From positions 1 to 6,023 of the forward strand of contig JBJELO010000283.1 of NCBI GenBank assembly GCA_051879195.1: a stretch of 6,023 nt of DNA, read 5' to 3'. Position numbers and translations under genes: made by a program. This document shows positions 1 through 6,023 of the stretch, piece by piece (the first letter of the stretch is position 1; every line of letters starts with the position of its first letter). The notes under the pieces were generated by a model. It ran no database searches. It saw nothing but the letters and a program-made list of their open reading frames with translations, and was not told the DNA's origin. The stretch is from TWA4 sp051879195 (GTDB lineage: Bacteria; Bacillota; Clostridia; Lachnospirales; Lachnospiraceae).

Positions 1-2
1 CA

Positions 3-78
3 GCACAGCGCCAGCGATACAAGTCCTGAAGCGGGCATTTTCAGCCCGCAGAAGGACTTCGTATCACTGGCGCTGTGC
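3..78. repeat. Long imperfect inverted repeat (stem-loop) downstream of glgP
   Basis: Four paired blocks are nested around a seven-base loop (37-43). They are GCACAGCGCCAG (3-14) with 67-78, GATAC (16-20) with 61-65, AAGTCCT (21-27) with 53-59, and GCGGGC (31-36) with 44-49. This makes 30 base pairs, interrupted by a C/A mismatch (15/66), a bulged C60 and a GAA/AGA internal loop. It begins about 40 bp past the glgP stop and could cap or terminate the ileS-glgP transcript. No T-run follows it on the plus strand, and the minus-strand continuation lies outside the window, so intrinsic termination is unproven. It could instead be one copy of a dispersed palindromic repeat. Confidence 0.75.
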
Positions 79-117
79 GTCCCGTGGACCAATCACCTGC
101 CCCCGGAAAAACAAACT

Positions 118-2580
118 TTAAATCTCAACCTGAATCTTATCCAGATGCCAGATGTCATCCACATATTCCTGGATCGTGCGGTCAGATGAGAATTTACCTA
201 CATTAGCCACATTGCGGATGGCTGCTTCTGCCCACCAGTCGGTGTTTCTGTAAGCAGCTTCCACTTTCCGCTGTGCATCCGCATAAGCATGGAAATCTTT
301 CAGGATGAAGTAGGTATCCGCTTTGGATGTACTGAGCGTATTCAGCAGAGAATTATACAAAGCACGGAAACGCTCCGGATCATCAGGCGCATAATATCCG
401 TTGATCAGCTGCATAAGCACGCGGCGAATTTCCATATCATTATTGAAGATATCCATAGGATTGTAACCGCCGTTTTTCTCATAATTGATAACTTCATCAG
501 CTGACATACCGAAGATAAAGGCATTTTCCCCGCCGACTTCTTCCACGATCTCCACATTGGCACCATCCATAGTTCCCAGTGTCAGCGCACCGTTTAACAT
601 GAACTTCATGTTGCCGGTACCGGAAGCTTCCTTGCTGGCCGTGGAAATCTGTTCACTGACGTCAGATGCAGCAAAGATCCATTCCGCATTGGATACACGG
701 TAATCTTCAATAAATACCACCTTGATCCTGCCGTTGATGCTCTTATCATTATTGATCACATCTGCTACGCTGTTGATCAGCTTGATGGTCAGCTTCGCAA
801 TCTTATAGCCGGCTGCAGCCTTGGCACCGAATATAAAGGTACGGGGATAGAAATCCATCTCCGGATTGCTCTTCAGCTGATTGTACAGATACATTACATG
901 CAGAATATTCAGCAGCTGGCGTTTGTATTCGTGAAGACGCTTCACCTGTACATCAAAGATGGAACGGGGATTCACTTCGATTCCGTTGTGTTCCTTGATG
1001 TATTTTGCCAGACGGACCTTGTTCAGATACTTGATCTGCATGAATTCGGCTTTACTTCTGGGATCTGTGGCATATGCCTCCAGTTTCTTCATCTGGGACA
1101 GATCAGTGATCCAGCCGTCTCCTATTTTTTCGGTTACCCAGTCAGCCAGCAGCGGATTGCCGTGAAGCAGGAACCGACGCTGTGTGATACCGTTCGTCTT
1201 ATTGTTGAATTTTTCAGGGAACATCTCATAGAAATCTTTCAGTTCCTGATTCTTCAGAATCTCCGTATGAAGTCTGGCAACACCATTTACGGAAAAACCG
1301 GCAACGATTGCCATGTTGGCCATCTTAACCTGGCCGTCATAAATAATCGCCATCTTTTTGATCTTTTCCTGTGCACAGTCGGGATACATCGCCCAAATCT
1401 GATTGCAGAAACGACGGTTAATCTCCTCAACAATCTGGTAGATACGGGGCAGCAGGCGGGAGAACAGCTCGATAGGCCATTTTTCCAGAGCTTCTGCCAT
1501 GATCGTATGGTTGGTGTATGCGCAGGTCTTTGTTGTTACGTCCCATGCCTCATCCCATGTGAAATAATATTCATCCATCAGGATACGCATCAGCTCCGGA
1601 ATTGCCACTGTGGGATGGGTATCATTCAGCTGGAAGCAGGCTTTTTCATAGAACTTATGAAGATCCGTATGCTTCGGATTCTTCAGATATTTCTTAATTG
1701 CGGTCTGAACAGAAGCAGAAATAAAGAAATACTGCTGTTTCAGACGCAGTTCCTTACCTGCATAATGATCATCACAGGGATACAGAACTTCCACAATGTT
1801 TTTAGCCAGATTCTCCCACTCCACAGCCTTGCGGTAATCACCGCGGCCAAAATCCTCCAGATTGAATGTCTTAACGGGTTCGGCATCCCAGATACGCAGC
1901 GTATTGACCACGTGATTGCCGTAGCCCACGATGGGAAGGTCATAGGGAACAGCGCGGACTGCCTGATAGCCTTCCAGCCCGTAATGATCCCGGCCGTTTT
2001 CATCCTTTGTCACCGTTACATAACCGCCGAATTTCACTTCCTTGGCATATTCATCCCGGCGGATTTCGAACGGATTGCCGTATTTCAGCCAGTCATCCGG
2101 AACTTCCTTCTGGTATCCGTCACGGATTTCCTGCTTGAACATACCGTATTTGTAACGGATGCCGCAGCCGTATGCCGGATACCCCAGCGTTGCCAGAGAA
2201 TCCAGGAAGCAGGCAGCCAGACGGCCCAGACCGCCGTTGCCCAGTGCGTAATCTCTTTCTGCATCTTCAATCTCATTGAGATCAAGACCCAGCTCCTCCA
2301 GAGCTTCCTTCACTGTTTTGGAAGCCTGCAGATTGATGATATTATTGCCCAGAGCACGTCCCATCAGGAACTCCATGGACAGATAATAGACCATCTTCGC
2401 ATCCTGCTCATCGTATGCCTTGTGAGTTGCCATCCAGTCTTCCACAATGTATTCTTTCAATGCATAGGCAACCGCATTGAACAGCTGATGATTATCTGCA
2501 TCTTCAATGGTTTTACGGTAAAAATTCTTCAGAAAGTCCTTAATGTCCTTTTTAAATGTCTTTTTATCTAATTTCTCCAT
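118..2580 (-). CDS. glgP: Glycogen/alpha-glucan phosphorylase (GT35 family)
   Basis: The product is a cytoplasmic PLP-dependent phosphorylase that removes terminal alpha-1,4-linked glucose from glycogen or maltodextrin with inorganic phosphate, giving glucose-1-phosphate. At 820 aa it has the usual bacterial length (roughly 800-840) and both ends are intact. The signature EASGTGNMKFMLNG spans residues 651-664, and K659 is the expected PLP Schiff-base lysine. VKRLHEYKRQLLN (546-558) carries the phosphate/PLP-site residues K547, R548 and K553. Other family blocks are SMEFLMGRALGN (68-79), LGNGGLGRLAACFLDSLAT (113-131), QLNDTHPTVAIPEL (317-330), AYTNHT (354-359, with active-site H358) and NKTNGITQRRF (460-470). 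The N-terminus is a short lysine-rich stretch without the phosphoserine segment of the animal enzymes, so phosphorylation control is unlikely. The start is an ATG with a GGAGA five bases upstream. It lies 18 bp after ileS on the same strand. Glycogen versus maltodextrin preference cannot be read from the sequence. Confidence 0.97.
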   Translation of the reverse strand: MEKLDKKTFKKDIKDFLKNFYRKTIEDADNHQLFNAVAYALKEYIVEDWMATHKAYDEQDAKMVYYLSMEFLMGRALGNNIINLQASKTVKEALEELGLDLNEIEDAERDYALGNGGLGRLAACFLDSLATLGYPAYGCGIRYKYGMFKQEIRDGYQKEVPDDWLKYGNPFEIRRDEYAKEVKFGGYVTVTKDENGRDHYGLEGYQAVRAVPYDLPIVGYGNHVVNTLRIWDAEPVKTFNLEDFGRGDYRKAVEWENLAKNIVEVLYPCDDHYAGKELRLKQQYFFISASVQTAIKKYLKNPKHTDLHKFYEKACFQLNDTHPTVAIPELMRILMDEYYFTWDEAWDVTTKTCAYTNHTIMAEALEKWPIELFSRLLPRIYQIVEEINRRFCNQIWAMYPDCAQEKIKKMAIIYDGQVKMANMAIVAGFSVNGVARLHTEILKNQELKDFYEMFPEKFNNKTNGITQRRFLLHGNPLLADWVTEKIGDGWITDLSQMKKLEAYATDPRSKAEFMQIKYLNKVRLAKYIKEHNGIEVNPRSIFDVQVKRLHEYKRQLLNILHVMYLYNQLKSNPEMDFYPRTFIFGAKAAAGYKIAKLTIKLINSVADVINNDKSINGRIKVVFIEDYRVSNAEWIFAASDVSEQISTASKEASGTGNMKFMLNGALTLGTMDGANVEIVEEVGGENAFIFGMSADEVINYEKNGGYNPMDIFNNDMEIRRVLMQLINGYYAPDDPERFRALYNSLLNTLSTSKADTYFILKDFHAYADAQRKVEAAYRNTDWWAEAAIRNVANVGKFSSDRTIQEYVDDIWHLDKIQVEI

Positions 2581-2585
2581 TCAAA

Positions 2586-2590
2586 TCTCC
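2586..2590 (-). promoter_or_regulatory. Ribosome binding site of glgP
   Basis: GGAGA is separated by five bases (TTTGA) from the glgP ATG and sits inside the 18-bp gap after the ileS stop. glgP therefore has its own translation start signal on the shared transcript. The gap is too short for a terminator hairpin, and I recognise no promoter just upstream in the ileS 3' end. Confidence 0.85.
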
Positions 2591-2598
2591 ATTTCTGT

Positions 2599-5500
2599 CT
2601 ATGCGTTTACTTTAACTCCCAGAGTAACCTTGTGTCCGTTGATATTCCATTCCCTGCTGCAGCCGTCCATGGAACCGGTCACAACACTGTCCGCCAGTAC
2701 ATAGCTCTTAATTTCTTCTTCATGCTCTGTCAGCAGCGCTTCCATCTCCTCATTGCCGTCAACATAAATGACAATATGATCTGTCAGCTGGAAATCTGCT
2801 TCCTTACGCATGGTCTGGATCTTGCTTGCCACTTCGCGGAGCAGACCTTCCTTCTTCAGCTCCGGTGTCAGGTTGGTATCCAGTACAACCGTGATATTCT
2901 TATCCTGTTCCGAAACAAATCCGGGAATCTGAGCCGTATCAATGAGCAGATCATCCTTCGTCAGAACCACTTCCGTACCGTCCACATCGAATTTCAGTGC
3001 CCCGGATTCATTGAGTTCATCCATGGCTTTATTGCCGTCCAGATCTGCCAGAATACCTTTGATCTTACCCAGCATTTTACCGTACTTCGGACCTACAGTA
3101 CGCATCTGGGGCTTGAAACTGTAGGAAGTAAAGCTTCTCACATCATCGGTAAATGCAATTTTCTTCACATTTAATTCGTCTGCAATGATTGACTGATAGA
3201 ATTCGGGAAGCACCACTTCACTCTTGACAAACATCTGTCCGATGGGCTGTCTGTTCTTGATATTGGCGCCGTTACGGCATGCACGCCCCATAACAACCAC
3301 CTTCAGAACAGTCTCCATATATTCTTCCAGTTCTGTATCGATATACTCTTCCTGAACTTCAGGGAAATCGCACAGATGTACGCTGATCGGTGCGTCTTTA
3401 TCCAGTGAGCAGACAAGATTTCTGTAAATCTGTTCGGTCATGAACGGAATCATGGGAGCTGCTGCTTTGGAGATCGTAACAAGCGCAGTATACAGCGTCA
3501 TATAAGCATTGATCTTATCCTGAGGCATGCCCTTTGCCCAGAAACGTTCTCTGCTTCGTCTTACATACCAGTTGCTCATGTCATCCACAAATTCTTCCAG
3601 AAGTCTTGCTGCTTCGGGAATCTTATATGCCGCCAGATTATTATCCACGCCTTTCACAACCAGATTCAGCTTGGACAGCAGCCACTTATCCATAACGGAC
3701 AGTTTATCATAGTCCAGAGTGTACTTCGACGCATCAAATTCATCAATATTGGCATACAGTACAAAGAATGCATACGTATTCCACAGCGTGCCCATGAACT
3801 TTCTCTGGCCTTCCGTAACTGCTGCATCGTGGAAACGCTTGGGCAGCCAGGGAGCGGAGCTCGTGTAGAAATACCAGCGGATAGCATCAGCACCGTGCAT
3901 CTGCAGCGCTTCCATGGGATCTACCGCATTGCCCTTTGATTTGGACATCTTCTGTCCGTCCTTATCCTGAACATGACCCATAACGATAACATTTTTAAAA
4001 GGAGCCCGGTCAAAGATCAGTGTGGAAATTGCAAGCAGAGAGTAGAACCAGCCCCGGGTCTGATCAACAGCTTCGGAAATAAAGTCTGCAGGGAACTGTG
4101 CCTTGAACAGATCTTCATTCTCGAAAGGATAATGATGCTGTGCAAACGGCATGGAACCGCTGTCATACCAGCAGTCGATTACTTCCGGTACACGATGCAT
4201 CTCTTTGCCGCAGTCGGGACACTTGATGGTAACCGCATCGATATAGGGACGGTGCAGTTCAATATCATCGGGACAGTTGTCGGACATCTCTTTCAGTTCC
4301 GCAATACTGCCGATGGCATGTCTCTTACCGCATTCGCATTCCCAGATATTCAGAGGAGTACCCCAGTAACGGTTACGGCTCAGGCCCCAGTCCTGAACAT
4401 TCTCCAGCCAGTCGCCGAAACGGCCCTTGCCGATGGATTCGGGAACCCAGTTGATGGTATTGTTGTTGCGGATCAGCTGATCCTTTACAGCTGTCATGCG
4501 GATAAACCAGCTGTCCCTTGCATAGTAGATCAGAGGGGTATCACATCTCCAGCAGAACGGATAGTCATGTTCGAATTTCGGTGCGTCAAACAGCTTGCCT
4601 GCTTTGTCCAGATCTTTCAGGATCACAGGATCCGCATCTTTTACAAACATGCCGGCATAATCTGTCTGCTCGGTCATCTCGCCCTTGCCGTCAACCATCT
4701 GTACAAAAGGCAGATTGTAATGACGGCCCACATTGGCATCGTCTTCACCGAAAGCAGGTGCAATATGAACGATACCGGTACCATCCGACATGGTTACATA
4801 ATCATCACAGGTTACGTAATGTCCTTTTAACTTCTGCTTTTCAGCTTCCTTTGCAGCACACTCGAATAACGGTTCATATTCTTTGTATTCCAGATCTTTG
4901 CCCACGTATTTCTCCAGAATTTCATATGCAGGCTTTCCTTCTTCTGCCAGACGCCCCAGTACCTTGTCAAGCAGCGCTTCTGCCATATAATAGGTATATC
5001 CGTCAGCAGACTTTACTTTGCAGTAGGTTTCGGAAGGATTCACGCAGAGAGCCACGTTGGAAGGCAGTGTCCAGGGAGTTGTGGTCCATGCCAGGAAATA
5101 AGCATCCTCGCCGATTACCTTGAAACGTACAACAGCAGAACGCTCTTTCACCAGCTTGTAGCCCTGTGCTACTTCATGGCTGGACAGAGGCGTACCGCAG
5201 CGGGGGCAGTAAGGAACAATCTTAAAGCCCTTGTACAGCAGGCCTTTTTCCCAGATCTGCTTCAGTGACCACCATTCGGATTCAATATAATCATTCTCAT
5301 AGGTAACATAGGGATGTTCCATATCTGCCCAGAAACCAACGATGTCGGAGAATTCCTCCCACATTCCTTTGTATTTCCACACACTTTCCTTACAGTGTTT
5401 GATGAAAGGCTCCAGACCGTATTCCTCGATCTGCTCCTTACCATCCAGACCCAGCATCTTCTCCACTTCCAGTTCAACCGGAAGACCATGGGTATCCCAG

Positions 5501-5754
5501 CCGGCCTTTCTCGGTACCATGGCACCCTTCATGGCATGGTATCTGGGAATCATATCCTTGATAACACGGGTTTCCACATGACCGATATGAGGCTTGCCAT
5601 TGGCTGTAGGCGGGCCATCATAAAACGTATAGGTCGATCCTTCCTTACGGGAGTCAATACTCTTCTGGAAAATCTTATTGTCATCCCAGAATTTCAGAAC
5701 TTCTTTTTCTCTCTCAACAAATTTCAGATCAGTCGAAACTTTCTGATACAACAT
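2599..5754 (-). CDS. ileS: Isoleucyl-tRNA synthetase, type 2 (eukaryote-like)
   Basis: The product is a cytoplasmic class Ia synthetase that charges tRNA-Ile with isoleucine using ATP. Numbered from the preferred start (1051 aa), the Rossmann core carries HIGH at 56-59 (in GKPHIGHV) and KMSKS at 602-606. The inserted CP1 editing domain is marked by WTTTPWTLPSN (223-233) and GTGIVHIAPAFGEDD (325-339), so hydrolysis of Val-tRNA-Ile should be retained. Cysteine pairs at C183/C186, C401/C404, C473/C475 and C512/C515 fit zinc-binding elements. The anticodon-binding helical domain begins near 688 and includes WYVRRSRERFW (729-739). The C-terminal part lacks the cysteine cluster of E. coli-type (type 1) enzymes. 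That absence, the length over 1000 aa and the PPTANGKPHIGH context place it in the type 2 clade. I prefer the ATG at 5752-5754 because it has GGAGG eight bases upstream. An in-frame ATG at 5767-5769 would add five residues (MEVRN), but it has no ribosome binding site of its own and overlaps the GGAGG. The stop is TAG. Confidence 0.98.
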   Translation of the reverse strand: MLYQKVSTDLKFVEREKEVLKFWDDNKIFQKSIDSRKEGSTYTFYDGPPTANGKPHIGHVETRVIKDMIPRYHAMKGAMVPRKAGWDTHGLPVELEVEKMLGLDGKEQIEEYGLEPFIKHCKESVWKYKGMWEEFSDIVGFWADMEHPYVTYENDYIESEWWSLKQIWEKGLLYKGFKIVPYCPRCGTPLSSHEVAQGYKLVKERSAVVRFKVIGEDAYFLAWTTTPWTLPSNVALCVNPSETYCKVKSADGYTYYMAEALLDKVLGRLAEEGKPAYEILEKYVGKDLEYKEYEPLFECAAKEAEKQKLKGHYVTCDDYVTMSDGTGIVHIAPAFGEDDANVGRHYNLPFVQMVDGKGEMTEQTDYAGMFVKDADPVILKDLDKAGKLFDAPKFEHDYPFCWRCDTPLIYYARDSWFIRMTAVKDQLIRNNNTINWVPESIGKGRFGDWLENVQDWGLSRNRYWGTPLNIWECECGKRHAIGSIAELKEMSDNCPDDIELHRPYIDAVTIKCPDCGKEMHRVPEVIDCWYDSGSMPFAQHHYPFENEDLFKAQFPADFISEAVDQTRGWFYSLLAISTLIFDRAPFKNVIVMGHVQDKDGQKMSKSKGNAVDPMEALQMHGADAIRWYFYTSSAPWLPKRFHDAAVTEGQRKFMGTLWNTYAFFVLYANIDEFDASKYTLDYDKLSVMDKWLLSKLNLVVKGVDNNLAAYKIPEAARLLEEFVDDMSNWYVRRSRERFWAKGMPQDKINAYMTLYTALVTISKAAAPMIPFMTEQIYRNLVCSLDKDAPISVHLCDFPEVQEEYIDTELEEYMETVLKVVVMGRACRNGANIKNRQPIGQMFVKSEVVLPEFYQSIIADELNVKKIAFTDDVRSFTSYSFKPQMRTVGPKYGKMLGKIKGILADLDGNKAMDELNESGALKFDVDGTEVVLTKDDLLIDTAQIPGFVSEQDKNITVVLDTNLTPELKKEGLLREVASKIQTMRKEADFQLTDHIVIYVDGNEEMEALLTEHEEEIKSYVLADSVVTGSMDGCSREWNINGHKVTLGVKVNA

Positions 5755-5762
5755 GTTTCTTA

Positions 5763-5767
5763 CCTCC
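5763..5767 (-). promoter_or_regulatory. Ribosome binding site of ileS
   Basis: GGAGG lies eight bases (TAAGAAAC) before the ATG at 5752-5754. It decides the start: the upstream in-frame ATG at 5767-5769 overlaps this motif and has nothing resembling a binding site before it. Confidence 0.9.
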
Positions 5768-5812
5768 ATTACCGTACTTGCGGCATAATCAAACGGGTGA
5801 CATAATAGACAG

Positions 5813-5846
5813 AATAAAAAAGACTCCGCCCAAACTGGACGAAGTC
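5813..5846 (-). terminator. Regulated intrinsic terminator of the ileS T-box
   Basis: The stem GACTTCGTCC (5846-5837) pairs fully with GGGCGGAGTC (5831-5822) over ten base pairs, including two G-U pairs, around the loop AGTTT. A run of six U follows directly (5821-5816), then AUU. Its left arm shares CTTCGTCC with the 3' strands of the antiterminator, so the two folds exclude each other. This is the default OFF state when tRNA-Ile is charged. Confidence 0.95.
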
Positions 5847-5874
5847 ATAACAATCTTCGCTATACCACCAACTC
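5832..5874 (-). promoter_or_regulatory. T-box antiterminator
   Basis: Helix A1 pairs GAGTTGG (5874-5868) with CCAGTTT (5838-5832), including several G-U pairs. A seven-base bulge TGGTATA (5867-5861) follows. Helix A2 pairs GCGAAG (5860-5855) with CTTCGT (5844-5839) around a ten-base loop. The UGGU of the bulge is complementary to ACCA, the acceptor end expected of tRNA-Ile with discriminator A. Uncharged tRNA binding here would stabilise this fold and block the overlapping terminator. The last bulge bases (AUA) differ from the common ACC. Confidence 0.9.
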
Positions 5875-5970
5875 AAACAAGTCTGTTCCCTTTAACGGAG
5901 GGACACCGGCACGGCTTGCGCATCACACATGATCACTGTGTTCTGCTTTCTCGGCCTGCAGCTCGGGAGT

Positions 5971-5973
5971 GAT
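5971..5973 (-). promoter_or_regulatory. T-box specifier codon ATC (Ile)
   Basis: The minus strand reads GA-ATC-ACTCCCGAGC here. As I remember the B. subtilis glyQS leader, its specifier GGC has the same spacing to the following ATTCTTGAGC, so ATC occupies the specifier position. AUC pairs with the GAU anticodon of tRNA-Ile and matches the downstream gene. A second ATC at 5982-5980 does not fit this spacing. Confidence 0.85.
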
Positions 5974-6023
5974 TCTGCAGATTGAAAACCCGCCGGCTTC
6001 CACCAGTCCCGGCTCGCTGTCAG

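Larger units (their letters stand above)
5816..6023 (-). promoter_or_regulatory. T-box riboswitch leader for ileS, tRNA-Ile specific (5' end outside window)
   Basis: This transcribed leader senses the ratio of uncharged to charged tRNA-Ile and controls read-through into ileS. Reading the minus strand from the right edge, AGCGAG (6018-6013) is a variant of the AGAGAG bulge. A distal stem GCCGG/CCGGC (6013-6009 with 5996-5992) closes the conserved apical loop GACTGGTGGAAG, which stacks on the tRNA elbow in known T-boxes. The specifier ATC follows at 5973-5971, just before ACTCCCGAGC. A possible stem II pairs ACACA with TGTGT (5941-5937 with 5929-5925). Stem III pairs TCCCT with AGGGA (5903-5899 with 5891-5887) around a CCGTTAA loop. 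The antiterminator and terminator lie at 5874-5813 and are listed separately. The 5' basal strand of stem I and the promoter lie beyond 6023. Identity as a T-box is very secure; the stem II pairings are less certain. Confidence 0.95.

Noticed and set aside
79..89. GTCC-CGT-GGAC mini-hairpin between glgP and the long stem-loop
   Set aside because: A four-pair stem with a three-base loop and no T-run is not enough for a terminator.
105..117. T-rich stretch on the minus strand just after the glgP stop, as a possible terminator tail
   Set aside because: No stem-loop precedes it in the last bases of glgP, so it does not form an intrinsic terminator.
898..2571. 557-codon open frame on the plus strand, antisense to glgP
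   Set aside because: It is in exact codon register with glgP, so its stops would need TTA, CTA or TCA codons in glgP, which this gene uses rarely. The translation is rich in Cys, Ile, His and Phe, has no recognisable domain, and glgP is unmistakable.
2581..2592. Tiny ATG-GAG-ATT-TGA frame directly before glgP
   Set aside because: It consists of the glgP ribosome binding site and spacer, has no ribosome binding site of its own, and three codons are easily explained by chance.
3973..4830. 285-codon open frame on the plus strand, antisense to ileS (also 2632-3174)
   Set aside because: These have the same register effect as the glgP shadow. They lie wholly inside ileS, which shows conserved motifs throughout.
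4518..5123. 201-codon plus-strand frame inside ileS
   Set aside because: The translation is a low-information Arg/Ser/His/Cys-rich product in a shifted frame opposite a conserved gene, with no sign of a family.
5770..5785. Small hairpin TGCCG/CGGTA just upstream of the ileS ribosome binding site
   Set aside because: It has five pairs including one G-T around a six-base loop and does not cover the GGAGG. It is too weak to claim translational control.
5778..5972. 64-codon plus-strand frame opposite the leader
   Set aside because: This interval is explained on the minus strand by T-box structure, and the frame is antisense to that RNA.
1..6023. CRISPR array, tRNA or rRNA genes, insertion sequences, phage genes
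   Set aside because: I read both strands and saw no regularly spaced repeats, no tRNA-like cloverleaf and no transposase or integrase motifs. The two genes and the leader fill nearly the whole window.

Overview
The window looks like chromosomal DNA from a low-to-mid GC Gram-positive bacterium, most likely a Clostridia member of the Lachnospiraceae type. The evidence is a tRNA-Ile T-box leader, strong GGAGG-type ribosome binding sites, a long eukaryote-like (type 2) isoleucyl-tRNA synthetase, and avoidance of TTA/CTA/TCA codons that leaves long open antisense frames. Species-level placement cannot be made from this sequence.

Both genes lie on the minus strand, so the transcription unit reads from right to left. 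It begins at 6023-5755 with the leader RNA: a T-box riboswitch whose 5' end lies outside the window. It has a stem I apical loop, an AUC (Ile) specifier, stem III, an antiterminator with a UGGU tRNA-end-binding bulge, and a competing intrinsic terminator with a U-run. Next is ileS (5754-2599, 1051 aa), isoleucyl-tRNA synthetase with intact HIGH, KMSKS and editing-domain motifs. After an 18-bp gap with no terminator comes glgP (2580-118, 820 aa), a full-length glycogen/alpha-glucan phosphorylase with the PLP-lysine signature. Downstream of glgP, a long imperfect stem-loop occupies positions 3-78 at the left edge.

The layout implies that uncharged tRNA-Ile lets RNA polymerase pass the leader terminator and express ileS. 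Because nothing visible separates the two genes, glgP should be expressed from the same transcript. This would place glycogen breakdown under isoleucine-starvation control, or may simply be passive co-transcription. The coupling is the most interesting feature here. Every component belongs to a well-known family, and I see no mobile element, CRISPR array, defence system or wholly unfamiliar gene.
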